DNA of 64,000 bases from Melitaea cinxia (Eukaryota > Arthropoda > Insecta > Lepidoptera > Nymphalidae), in contig NC_059415.1 of assembly GCF_905220565.1 (NCBI RefSeq), positions 9,104,501-9,168,500 on the forward strand. Direction: 5' to 3'. The notes under the pieces were generated by a model, which had not been told where the DNA came from, ran no database searches, and saw only the letters and a program-made list of their open reading frames with translations. Numbering within the stretch: position 1 is the stretch's first letter; every line of letters starts with the position of its first letter. Position numbers and translations under genes: made by a program. Shown in pieces: positions 52,522-62,955 of this stretch.

Positions 52522-52849
52522 CATTACAGCCTATACAGTCCACTGCTGGACATAGGCCTCCACAAGTTTACGCCAAAAACAACGTGAACTCATGTGTTTT
52601 GCCCATAGTCACCACGCTGGGCAGGCGGGTTGGTGACCGCAGTACTGGCTTTGTCGCACCGAAGACGCTGCTGCCCGTCTTCGGCCTGTGTATTTCAAAG
52701 CCAGCAGTTGGATGGTTATCCCGCCATCGGTCGGCTTCTTAAGTTCCAAGGTGGTTGTGGAACCTTGTTATCCCTTAGTCGCCTCTTACGACACCCACGG
52801 GAAGAGAGGGGGTGGCTAAATTCTTTAGTGCCGTAGCCACACAGCACAT
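52522..52849 (-). mobile_element. RTE-tailed ~330-bp non-autonomous element, full length
   Basis: Perfect 12-bp flanking repeat ACATTTTACAAT (52510-52521 and 52850-52861). Sense (minus) begins TGCTGTGTGGCTACGGC and ends GTATAGGCTGTAATGA. Very similar to 16068-16400, sharing AGTACTGG and CAACCTTG variants. Confidence 0.9.
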
Positions 52850-53015
52850 ACATTTTACAATAACATTTTACAATAATTTAATTTAATAAAACAATAAACC
52901 TTAGAGCAAATAAAATTAATCTAACACACGCAATCTACACACATATTGACAATTAAAACAAAAGTAAGTTAGTAATTAAAATTAAATAAAAGTTTTTAAT
53001 ATTACAACAACTCAC

Positions 53016-53210
53016 CCAACAACATCGTACCCTGAACCTGACCAAGACTAAAGACAACGGAAAAGGAAGGAGCCGCACAGCACCAGCGCTTATATAGTAC
53101 TGAGCCTAATCTACACTGCGAACCCCACCTACTCCTGCTTACGCAGCCCAAAGACACGAAACACGGCAATAGCGAAACGCCTAGCAATGAAGAATAGCAA
53201 CTCGACGAAC
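53016..53210 (-). promoter_or_regulatory. Possible TATA promoter with a tiny first exon
   Basis: On the minus strand ACTATATAAG (TATA at 53096-53089) is followed 65 bases later by ACG ATG TTG TTG G|GTGAGT: a start codon (53025-53023), three codons and a perfect donor at 53015. The surrounding ~190 bp is non-repetitive and less AT-rich. A short leader, few-codon first exon and immediate intron is a common layout for insect secreted or cuticle genes. No matching second exon was found to the left, and the dpr coding exons do not need this start. Could be a distant first exon or chance. Confidence 0.3.
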
Positions 53211-53940
53211 GAAGGAATTGTTAAGAGAATGAACGAAGAATAAAAATATACGTTACAATATAAACCTTTGTAGTGAAATGAACCGAATGAGAACTAATAT
53301 AAGAAACGGCTAATACAATCAAACTTGTAAAGGAATCGCTTGAAAAGACGTCCCAAATCCTTTAGAAACGACTCATGTGTACATATTTATGACGTCATAC
53401 TTTCGCTTCTATGGAATAAAGTAATTCGTGTTATTTCGTGCGTAATCGGATGAATCGAAACCGTTAATACACATTAGTTTAATTAATCAAACGAAATGGA
53501 TTGCGCACGGATTAGCGCCGAGCCGTAATAATAAAACTATATTCGTCCTTTTCTAACACGTATAATTAAAGCTAGATGGATTATATATAAAAGAGTAGAT
53601 TTTGCGAAACTATGATAATGGAAGAGTTCAGCAGTTGTGATAAATTTCCACACGAAAAAAATTATATAGTCAAAAAAATGATATGATCTAAATTAGGTGT
53701 GTTACCCTACTAATAATTTTGCCATAATATTTTAAATGTATCTGTTTATGCATATATGAACGTATGTATGTGTAACTAGTAATCTATATGTTTGCCTGTT
53801 TGGTACATGTATATGTATGTTATTTCCATTTTATGGTATTCGCTTTGATTTCTGTTTTCCAAAACTACAAAATGTCCTCTCTGGTATAGCTTAAAATGTT
53901 AAGATGATTCGATAATGCTTAATCCTGCCTTTTACGTTAC
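53211..53940. other. No recognisable gene or repeat
   Basis: AT-rich sequence. Confidence 0.5.
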
Positions 53941-54215
<275 letters not shown>

Positions 54216-54945
54216 CTTTTACGTTAAATATAATTATACATATAAAGCGTGCCTGAAAGTTATTCCTAAACAATTTAGTGTATAATCTTGTAAATCCTAA
54301 GGTAACCGCTAGGGACTCTGGTCGCACGCTTGGTAAAATTTGAAATTCATACATGAAAGGTCAACGAACGAAGAAGTAATGGAGTCTCATCACAATAACA
54401 TTTTTATTTTTTTAAATATATTATACCGATTATTTAACAGAACTATTTCGAGAAGGTGTTTTCGTGTCAAGTTTTTGTCTTTTCTAAGTCTTCATTTTTA
54501 ATTTCCTTGTTGAATATATTACGAGTATATATCGATATCATTTTATAGCAACGTATTGAAATAGGTCGTAACTACTGACGTATATTTTCTTGTGAGATTT
54601 GCTTACTAATAACCTTTTATCTGCGACATTTTCCACGTGAATAAATGAATAAATCCTGAGGAAAATTTTTACATTTTGAAGATATTTGCTCCTATCTATA
54701 TCAACTGGCTTATTTAGAATAGAGGCATTAAGTTGCCTACCTTAGGAACGGATGACCATATATATTATAATGTTTATTATATATTTATTTCGAAAATAAT
54801 TCTTATAACTACTTCTTATTAAGTGCCTAAATTGAATGATTCATGGTGTAACTTCAACACAATAAGATGACGGCCTTTACACTTATCTTGACCATTTAAT
54901 TCCTTTTTCTATGACGAATATTTGTTTTTAAGGTCTAATAAATAA
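54216..54945. other. No recognisable gene or repeat
   Basis: AT-rich sequence. Confidence 0.5.
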
Positions 54946-54949
54946 ATAA

Positions 54950-55205
54950 TAAATAAATAAATATTTACACAATACCCACACGGTTGCCTGTTCCTAAAGT
55001 AAGCAACTTAATGCTTGTGTTATAGGTAACAGCCGACTGGTATAGCTACAATTTTTTTTTTCGATAATCATACTTATAAATAATACATATACAAATATAT
55101 AAATGAATATTTATATTACACCCAGACTCGGGGTGAAAATCGAACCCACAACATTCGGAGCAGAAAGCAGGGTCACTACAAATTGCGCCAACGGGCTAGT
55201 CTAAT
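54950..55205 (-). mobile_element. tRNA-derived SINE A, reverse, complete
   Basis: Plus strand starts with an AAATAAATAATAAATAAAT tail, then CACACGGTTGCCTGTTCCTA, AACAGCCGACTGGTATAGC, and ends CCAGACTCGGGGTGAAAATC, GAACCCACAA, GCGCCAACGGGCTAG (head with reversed A and B boxes). Confidence 0.75.
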
Positions 55206-55274
55206 ATATTTTCTCTGTACTAAATTCCATGAAAATTTTAGACAGACAGACAAATAGAGATATTCTTTCAAATA

Positions 55275-55425
55275 TTTATTTATTTATTTATTTTATACTT
55301 TATTGTACACCACAAATATATTACAAACAAAACATAAAGATAGTTACAGACAGTGAAGTACAATGGGTGGACTTATGGCTAATTAGACATTTCTTCCAGA
55401 CAACCCATCTATCATCAAATATTGT
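55275..55425 (-). mobile_element. LINE 3' UTR tail, reverse
   Basis: TATTTATTTATTTATTTTAT then TACTTTATTGTACACCACAA, the reverse of a LINE tail with an AATAAAGTA signal and an (AAAT)n end. Confidence 0.6.
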
Positions 55426-55459
55426 AAGTAAAAAAAAATTAATCACCGAAATATACTAA

Positions 55460-57780
55460 ATCAAACAACAAATTGCTTCAAATTCTGTTGATGTTAATAA
55501 TCTTAATAAATACTTTTCATCTACTGTCACTTTTGACGATACGACAAAGGCTAATACTCTCAACCATCTTTCTGCCATTAGGACTCCTTTACCTTCTACA
55601 AATTTTACCTTCTCTCAATTATCCGTATGTGATGTCAAGGCGAGCATTTTAGCTGTAGGCTCAAACGCCGTGGGTTCTGACTCCGTCAGTCGTAACATGA
55701 TCATCCCTATTATAGATTCTGTTCTACCTGTCCTAACTCACATTTTTAATGATTCCTTAACTTCCAATACCTTTCCTGCCTGCTGGAAAGACGTTTAACT
55801 CATTCCTCTACCCAAAAAAACTAATTCAACAGCTTTTTCCGATTTTCGTCCAATTGCTATCCTTCCTTTTTTGTCCAAAGTTTTGGAGCGCCTTGTTCAT
55901 CAACAACTTACATCATTCCTTACCTCACACAATCTCCTAAGTCCTTGTCAGTCCGGTTTCCGTAAAGGTTATAGTACGGCTACGGCTCTCGTTAAGATCT
56001 CCGTTGACATCAGACTCGCCATGGACAGTCAGAGTCTCACAGTGTTGACCTTGCTAGACTTTAGCAATTCGTTCAGCACTGTAGATTTTGATATATTGCT
56101 TGCAGTTATGAGTTCCCTTGGCATATCTCCATCGGTAATTGAGTGGTTTCGTAGCTACTTGTTTGGGCGTCGGCAGAGTTTGCGCTTCCAGGATATTTTC
56201 TCAGACTGGTTAGACGTAAAAGCTGACTCTGCCCAGCACACCCTCGAGGTGTGCCCGAGATGGGCGGCGCTACGTCGCGATCTGACGACAGTCCTCGGAG
56301 GGGACTTGTCACTGCCGAGCGTTATCACCGCGATGCTAGGTGACGACAAGTCCTGGAAGGCGATGGTCTCCTTCTGCGAGACAGTAATGTCCCAGAAGGA
56401 GAACGACGAGCGGATGAGAGAGGGGGCCGCCGACGAGGCCTCCGTCCGCAGGCGACGAACAGGGGTGCGTAGGAGGCGCTACTAAATGCGTTTCCAGTAA
56501 CGCCCCTGTGCCCATGTCGGGCCGGGATGGGAACCCGGTCCTGCTAGACATGGCGTCGTCAGGATTGTTCAGAGGTGAGCCGGACAGTCCCATGGAGGAG
56601 AAGTCTGGTCTTTTCGCCGAGGCCAGCCTGTCGCTGGAGGGATCCTGTTGCCTGCAGATCCGGGACCCTCCAATTAAAGCGGCTGAAGGCTCCCGCAGGG
56701 GTTTTGGTCGGTAGTGCACCCCCAAGTGCTAAGCCGACATACGGTCTAGGAATGCCTACCTGGGCATCCTGGATATCACCCGTAAATGGGTTACCCTGCG
56801 ATATCAAAAAAAAAAGACGTAAAAGCTGGCGTCTCACAAGGAGGCGTCTTATCTCCTCTCCTCTTTTCAATTTTTATAAATACCATCTGTCCCTATATAT
56901 CTTCTCCCTACCACCTTTACGTAGACGATCTCCAGATTTACTCCCACGCCAAACTGATTGACTTACCAACATGTATTTAAAGAATAAATAGCGATTTAAA
57001 CAACATACTTGATTGGTGCAACTCATATGGATTAAACATCAATCCATCAAAGTGTCAGGTGACTATTATTGGTAGTCCAAAACTAGTGAGCCGAATAAAT
57101 TGGTCACACATACCACCTGTCATTTTTAATAATTCCGCTATTCCTTACAGCGACAAGGTAAAAAATCTCGGAGTCATTTTCGATAGCCATCTCTCTTGGG
57201 TACCTCAACTGAGCGAGTTGAGCCGCAAGCTATTTGCAGCCGTCGGATCACTTCGAAGGCTTCAATATTTCCTTCCACTGCCCACTAAAATTGCGTTAGC
57301 ACAGTCACTTCTTTTACCAATTCTTGACTATGCTGATACTTGTTATCCTGACCTCAACGAGGAGCAATTGAATAAGCTTGAGCGTCTTCAGAATCTTTGC
57401 ATACGGTTCATATTTGGTCTCGGCAAATATGACCATGTCTCCAACTTTCGTAAGCAACTCGAGTGGCTCCCAATCCGTCTTCGCAGGAATTCTCATATCC
57501 TCTCGTTATTATATTGTGTATTATTCCATCGTGACATACCTCACTACCTCAAAGAACGCTTTGCGTTTCTCTGCGACACCCATGATCGGTCTCTTCGATC
57601 TGACTCAAATCTGCTTCTTAAGATTCCAAATCACACTTCTTCGTTCTACGCAAACTCCTTTTCCGTAACAACTGTTAAACTCTGGAATTCTCTCCCTCTC
57701 TCTATAAGACAAGCTCAATCAGTCTTTAGCTTCAAAAAGTATCTTAAGGCTCACTATCTGTCACTAAATTCGCCATGATT
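55460..57780 (+). pseudogene. CR1/Jockey-like LINE ORF2 (reverse transcriptase to C-terminus), broken by a nested insertion
   Basis: Reads VNNLNKYFSSTVTFDD and FPACWKDV (TAA near 55796), then SDFRPIAILPFLSKVLERLV, CQSGFRKGYSTATALVKI, LTLLDFSNSFSTVDFDILL (RT motif with catalytic Asp) up to SDWLDVKA at 56223. After the insert it resumes VKAGVSQGGVLSPLLFS, then YHLYVDDLQIYSH (catalytic YVDD), a TAA near 56977, and runs open from about 57020 to 57778: KCQVTIIGSP, IPYSDKVKNLGVIFDS, LERLQNLCIRFIFGLGKYDH, TTVKLWNSLPLSIRQ. The endonuclease half is missing. Two stops plus the insertion make it dead. Sister copy at 19228-20093. Confidence 0.9.
56226..56815 (+). mobile_element. R1-like LINE 3' end nested in the LINE above
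   Basis: 590 bp flanked by a perfect 13-bp direct repeat GACGTAAAAGCTG (56213-56225 and 56816-56828), ending in poly-A before the right repeat. It carries the last ~85 codons of an R1/I-type ORF2: AQHTLEVCPRWAALRRDL (zinc-knuckle-like C/H end), SLPSVITAMLGDDKSWKA, VSFCETVMSQKENDE and an Arg-rich C-terminus, then a GC-rich ~330-bp 3' UTR. Much higher GC than its host element. The several frames across 56336-56961 on both strands are UTR shadows or junction artefacts. Confidence 0.9.
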
Positions 57781-57866
57781 GTCTTTTCACCTTTGGATCA
57801 CATAAATATGTATGAATAATAATAATAATTAGATAAATAACATTAAACTAAAAAAAAAAACCTTAA

Positions 57867-57867
<1 letters not shown>

Positions 57868-57930
<63 letters not shown>
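57868..57930. repeat. (TA)n microsatellite
   Basis: About 63 bp of TA dinucleotides between the two LINE pieces. Confidence 0.95.
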
Positions 57931-57935
<5 letters not shown>

Positions 57936-57944
57936 ATATAATAA

Positions 57945-58680
57945 TTAAAAAATATTATTAAAAGGAGTCCCTTTAGGCAAGGTTCCGAAGATACTGGCAG
58001 CGTTCCCCCTTTGAATAGCTAGACTAATTCTTTGTCCGAAGTAGCTGCCTGCTCTTCGGTCTCCTGTGACGTCGAATAACCTTTTCGATATTTCCTTAAA
58101 AAGTGTTATAGCACTAGGACCCCACGGACCAAGGGTCTCGACACCGAATGGGACAAAATCATATTCGGAGCCTAGACCCCTGTATTTGTCTGCTTTTGTT
58201 TTTTCCGCCGCTTCACAAGCCGCACCAGCTCTGTTGTTGGTTCCATGTAGATGGGAAGGGGCCAGCGTGTCTGAACAGGTTGCATCCCATACCAGCACCT
58301 GGCCCATCTTCCATGGAATCAAACTCATACCGTCCGGTCTCTTGCCATCGTCTCTTGCAATACCAGTCGGCTCAAGTAGACTTGGCACGTTGACGGTGGC
58401 AAGGGACCGGCGTATGATATCGTTAAGTGCGGCATGTCGCGAGAAGCGACCTGCACTTTTTAGGCATGACAGACCGTGATGTCCTAGCTTATCGACATCA
58501 CTGCCACAGGGACATTTATGAGGAGCGCAGACCGGAACCCCAAGCCGTAGACAGGTTGCGATTCGGAGCGTGTCAGGCTCAAGAAATGTTCCTGTATTTG
58601 TTGAAGGGTGCGCGTGAAGCCAGTAGCCGGCCTAATGCGTACCCACGGCCAAAAGCCTAGCACGCGCCGAGCCTGTACTA
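57945..58680 (-). pseudogene. LINE ORF2 C-terminal region, second family
   Basis: Minus strand reads AGYWLHAHPSTNTGTFLEPD, TLRIATCLRLGVPVCAPHKC, PCGSDVDKLGHHGLSC (a CCHC-like zinc knuckle), GRFSRHAALNDIIRRSL, RPDGMSLIPWKMGQVLVWDA, CSDTLAPSHL, VPFGVETLGPWGPSA and QRISLAIQRGNAASIFGT. From memory this block is the region downstream of the reverse transcriptase in a widespread animal LINE group. An in-frame TAG stands upstream at about 58648. No RT motif is present, so it is 5' truncated. Plus-strand frames here are shadows. Confidence 0.8.
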
Positions 58681-58689
58681 CAGCTTAAA

Positions 58690-59045
58690 AGATTTTCATA
58701 AGTCAATTTGCAGTTTATGAATAATATATTTTTTTTATAATACTGTATGAATTGTTTATATTTATATATGAGTATATGTGTATATGTGAATGTTTGTAAG
58801 TGTGTAAGCATATGTATATATGTATGTATAATTTTATAATCTATTGTGATGTATTCTAATTTTTATAACAATTATTTGTACACTTCCTAACCGCTTTTCT
58901 ATGCGCAGTCCTATACCCAAAGGTTGTCTGGAAGAAATCGCTCTTTTAGCGATAAGACCGCCTTTGTACATCTTCCTCTAATTATACTACTTTTGTTTGT
59001 ATCCTTTAATGGTGCGCAATAAAGAATATTATTATTATTATTATA
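58690..59045 (+). mobile_element. LINE 3' UTR tail
   Basis: 58890-59045: CGCAGTCCTATACCCAAAGG, TTGTCTGGAAGAAATCGCTC, TTTAGCGATAAGACCGCC, ending GGTGCGCAATAAAGAATATT and (ATT)n. 58690-58889 is low-complexity TATG-rich sequence. Confidence 0.65.
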
Positions 59046-59722
59046 CTTGTGTGCATCATAAGTGTATATATATACACACACTTAAGTGGATCAAATTGAA
59101 TAATTCTTCTTTTTACGTCTGTTATTGTCAGAATTTAATTTTTATAAGCAGAAATAAATAAGATATATTTACTCAAAAAAAAAAGAAAATGGCGGGATTT
59201 AGTTGATTAGATGATAAACATATATATGAATGACCGATGTATTTAGCCATGGATTTAAAATTTACTTATAGATAACTTACTACGTTAGACTTATTATTTT
59301 ATTTATTTTCACTTTATTTATATTATATATATAAAAAATATAAAAAATCTAAAAGTTACTTTAATTGTATTCGTAATAAAATTTGATTCCTATAATCAAT
59401 AATAATAGCCAGAGGTTTCGCTCTACTTATTACTTATTTTCTATTCAATATCGTTATGATTAATCTGCAATTGTTTCCAGAACAATAACTGTAGTGATAA
59501 AATTAGTAATTACGAGTGATGTAATCATTTTATGATATGGAGATGGAGCCTCTCCCAGATTTAAAATTAATTATTTGACAGTGCGACGCATATGGTTTCA
59601 TCTTAGCAACATTTTACATGATAGTTGCGTTTGTAAGCAAAAAAAATTAATATAAATCGCCAAGAAATAAACAGGAACGTAGGTAGGCTGAAAAATAGTC
59701 AATAGTCAAATAGGTGAATCCA
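59046..59722. other. No recognisable gene or repeat
   Basis: AT-rich sequence with a short TATATATA stretch. Confidence 0.45.
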
Positions 59723-59885
59723 TCAGCCTGTAATAGTCCACTGTTGAAAATAGGCCTCTCCTAAAGTTCATCAATTAATGTGGTCCTGCGCCTTTTGCCG
59801 AGACGTTGTCGCCATTCGAACCTTCCTATATGAACGCAGTGCCAAGTGCGGTGACCATGACAAACGTGCCACAAAACTTTTCAAC
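59723..59885 (-). mobile_element. SINE tail, another subfamily
   Basis: CAGCCTGTAATAGTCCACTG, AAAATAGGCCTCTCC, then GTGCCAAGTGCGGTGACCAT. Layout resembles reversed SINE B tails but with a different body. Confidence 0.5.
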
Positions 59886-59919
59886 CACGCAAGGTATGTT
59901 TTTTTTAAATATATATTAT

Positions 59920-60085
59920 AAATAACTAGGTCAGCAAACAAACGTACGGCTCATCTGATGGTAAGCGATTAACGTAGCTGATAGACACCTGCAACACCAG
60001 AAGCATCGCGAGAGAGTTGCCGATCCTAACCCCAATTCCAGGAACTCTGGCACCTTACCAACAAGAACACAACAATTAATAATTA
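59920..60085 (+). repeat. Interspersed repeat family C, short copy
   Basis: ACTAGGTCAGCAAACAAACG, TGATGGTAAGCGATTAACGT, ATAGACACCTGCAACACCAG, CCAGGAACTCTGGCACCTTA. Truncated after AACAAGAACACAAC. Confidence 0.7.
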
Positions 60086-60409
60086 CAACACATATTATAT
60101 AACATAAATTACAACTTGGTATTTTCACTTAATAAAAAAAATTACACAACAAAGTTCAAGTTTTCTTAAACTACTCGCTCGTATTTGTTCACGTATTGTT
60201 CTGAGCACGGCGAGCATGTGTGAACAATGCGTATAATAGCCGTTAGTATAAAGCGGTTTTATATAAACATACCTTTGTGTTGATAAGAATTACTTAGTTT
60301 TAGACATGGCATAGTTGTTTGTAAGCTGTTAACTGACTTGAAAGCAATTTGTTGGTATAATTGTACAGGGTTAACACAAGCTGTAATTCAATGACACTAT
60401 TTTTTATAT

Positions 60410-60690
60410 ATACAACTCGGTCGACAGACAAACGTACGGCTCACCTGATGGTAAGTGATTACCGTAGCTTATAGACGTCTGCAACACGTGAGGCATTGCA
60501 AGCGCATTGCCGACCTTATCCCAATTCTCCCCAGGAGCTCTGGTACCTTACCAACAGGAACACAACACTGCTTAAAAACAGTATTATTTAGCTGTGATCT
60601 TCTGTAAGGTCGAGATACTGCCCCAGTCGGGTTGCTCCATATTTCAAACATGAAATTTCCTGCTGTGCCCTACCTCAGTTAACTAAATAT
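60410..60690 (+). repeat. Interspersed repeat family C, near-complete copy
   Basis: TACAACTCGGTCGACAGACA, CACCTGATGGTAAGTGATTA, CTGTGATCTTCTGTAAGG, GTCGGGTTGCTCCATATTTC, ATTTCCTGCTGTGCCCTACC. Confidence 0.75.
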
Positions 60691-61305
60691 ATTCGTAACA
60701 TGTAATATATAAGTCCTATTTCTAAGTTGTGTTAAAAATAGTTAAACAGAAGCTGCAGTTCTTTAGACACAAGGCTTACCTCTACATACCATTTCTGTCC
60801 TATAAACAAGAATAAGAAAAAGTAGTTTAGGCGTAAGATAAGTTTACATCTAAACTTAAATCGGCTGCCCAATTTCAAAACACAGTAAGAGACAAATTTT
60901 TCGAAATCAATTTTTTAGCATTTATCGTTCCATCCGATTGTAATTATAAAAAATTAATTTTTGTCCCTTACCTGTTGTTTTGAAATTAGGTAGGCAAAAT
61001 CACGCTTCTATATAACTTTTTTTTATGTTAGTGTTTTGAAATTATACATATTTACAATCCACAACTTAAGAACTAAATATTTACAGATAGCTATGGTATA
61101 TTTAACTTATTTTCAAATTACTAATTTTTTTAAACGTTAATACTGAATGAACTGATACATAACTAAACATAATTTTTAGAGTCTTTAGTTATTGATTTTC
61201 GAAAGCGGTCGAACGTTATCAATCGAAATCCATGGGAAAGATCTATTTCCAGCAGTAGAGGACTAGGGGGAGTAAAATAGAAGTTTATGGAAATCAGTTT
61301 TTGCG
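60691..61305. other. No recognisable gene or repeat
   Basis: AT-rich; CCTCTACATACCATTTCTGT near 60780 shows no frame. 61240-61275 (CAGCAGTAGAGGACTAGG) vaguely recalls a SINE tail. Confidence 0.4.
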
Positions 61306-61361
61306 TTATCAAAAAAAAAAAAAAAAAAAAAATTCTAAACTAACAGTAATAATTTGTGCCA

Positions 61362-61504
61362 TTAACGCTGAGTTGCACGAAACAAAATTAAAATTTAAGT
61401 AGAGATTAAACTAATTTAATAACAAGAATTTCATACAATTCTTGCGATTAAATTAGTTTAATCACTACTTAAATTTTAATTTCTTTTCGTGCAACTCGGC
61501 GTAA
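61362..61504. mobile_element. Full-length-hairpin MITE (~143 bp)
   Basis: Almost the whole element is an inverted repeat: outer TTAACGCTGAGTTGCACGAA against TTCGTGCAACTCGGCGTAA, inner TTAAAATTTAAGTAG against CTACTTAAATTTTAA and ATTAAACTAATTTAAT against ATTAAATTAGTTTAAT, loop around CAAGAATTTCATACAATTCTTG. No coding capacity. Confidence 0.85.
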
Positions 61505-61530
61505 GCTTAACAAAAATTTGTTAAGCTTAC
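61501..61530. repeat. 30-bp perfect palindrome beside the MITE
   Basis: GTAAGCTTAACAAA and TTTGTTAAGCTTAC meet across AA. It shares its first bases with the MITE end. Confidence 0.9.
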
Positions 61531-62052
61531 AGCAAAAAAAAAATGTTTTATTTAATTGCTAATTATTATAATTTGAATTTTATTTTTTTTTGCTAAAAGA
61601 TACACCAGTAAATTTTTTCTATCTGTCTACCACGTTCTCCATTATTGCTCATTTTGCAATTTACAATAAATACAACCTTCCAAACCAACGTTTTACAAAT
61701 ATTTACGATCCACGGCTAATTTCTTTGAATACTTTGTTACTGCTAATTAAAATACGAAATTAATTAATGTTCTAATTAAATATATAATATTAACTTGAGT
61801 GTAATTATAAATTTTCGTCGCAGATTATTACGTAAGCTCTCTTATGTGGAGATTTAAGTACTCGTTATTTTTTTTTCAACCATCTTTAACGTTTAATTGA
61901 CAATTGTCAGACATTGTTACTTCTTTTTTAACTAGTAAAGTAACGTTTAAAGAGCAAAGGTATAATAAGATCGAGTGATATCTTTATTTATTTTAGCTTT
62001 TGTGGTAAATTGCAGTGGTCTAGAATTTTAAAAGTTGAAGTTAATTAAGATC
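61531..62052. other. No recognisable gene or repeat
   Basis: AT-rich sequence. Confidence 0.45.
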
Positions 62053-62060
62053 ATATGAAA

Positions 62061-62360
62061 TTGACGCCGCATTGGCGCAACGGTCACAGCCATGGACAAA
62101 CATTTGTATTGGCCATACAGGTGTTTACCGTGGTCTGGGTGCTTGTGCAGTTCTTGTGTGTCTCCCCACCGTACCTCCGAGAGCGCGTTAAGCCGTCGTT
62201 CCCGGTTGTTATCATGTATACCTGATAGCGATCATTACTCATAGTAGGGAATATATCCGCCAACCCGCATTGGAGCAGCGTGATGGATTCAGCTCTGATC
62301 CATCTCCTACATGGGGAAAGAGGCCTATGCCCAATAGTGGGATATTACAAGCTGAAGCGT
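62061..62360 (+). mobile_element. tRNA-derived SINE B with target duplication
   Basis: Flanked by ATATGAAA (62053-62060 and 62361-62368). Head CGCCGCATTGGCGCAACGGT keeps the A-box, but the B-box region is deleted (CATGGACAAACATTTG follows directly). Body and tail are complete to GATATTACAAGCTGAAGC. Confidence 0.85.
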
Positions 62361-62539
62361 ATATGAAAATTAAAATAGTATATCATATAATTTTTCGAAG
62401 CGACTGTTCAAATTCTTCTTTATGGTAGTGGGGTGAAAAAACTAAACAGGGATTTATTCGAGCGTCGCGGGAACCTATTGGATTGTGAAGATTAGACGCT
62501 AAGCAGAAAAAAATGATATATGGGAGTGTTGCCAGTTAC

Positions 62540-62955
62540 AAAGAAATAGATACTCGAGCGCGTCACATATTAATATTATATACGCCCTACGTGTTTCTAA
62601 TAACTTATGATTATTGATGGTGAACGTACGAAGGTGTAGAAAAAATTATATTAAAGAGTCAGATTAGTAATTTCCTTCACATAATTGCCAGATTTTTGGT
62701 TAATACGCCGAGAACATCAAAATTAAGCGTCTGTATAGCATAATAACCTGACGCGCTCGAGTATTTCTAAAAATTTTTTTTTTTTTTTTGATGCGCTAGA
62801 ATATTTCTAAACATCGTTTTTTTACTTTACTTATCGGTCGCCCTAGACGTTCAACACTATATAAAGGGCTCAAATATGGTTGAAGTACTTTACAAGGTGT
62901 AAAGGCTACCCCCATTATGTTATTCTGACGCGCTAGAGTCACTTCTAAAATCCCC
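62540..62955. repeat. Region with four copies of a TGACGCGCTCGAGTA motif
   Basis: TGACGCGCTCGAGTATTTCT at 62749, TGATGCGCTAGAATATTTCT at 62789 and TGACGCGCTAGAGTCACTTC at 62926, with the exact reverse TACTCGAGCGCGTCA at 62551-62565. Unclassified; perhaps termini of a DNA element. No frame. Confidence 0.55.

Noticed and set aside
46366..52836. Similar 68-126 residue frames at 22942, 46366, 51582, 51598 and 52630
   Set aside because: All are the same stretch of the ~330-bp non-autonomous element in either orientation, broken differently in each copy. The conserved look comes from repeat identity, not protein selection.
53016..53025. The mini-exon ATGTTGTTGG as an alternative dpr start
   Set aside because: The phase would fit exon 2, but the product would lack any signal peptide, while 30563-30638 supplies one. 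Kept only as an unassigned promoter candidate.
56336..56961. Overlapping frames of 68-129 residues on both strands
   Set aside because: They cover the GC-rich 3' UTR of the nested R1-like insert and its junction; the only coherent protein there is the plus-strand ORF2 end finishing at 56485.
58066..58660. Plus-strand frames of 77-137 residues
   Set aside because: Shadows of the minus-strand LINE C-terminal domain, whose motifs are clear.
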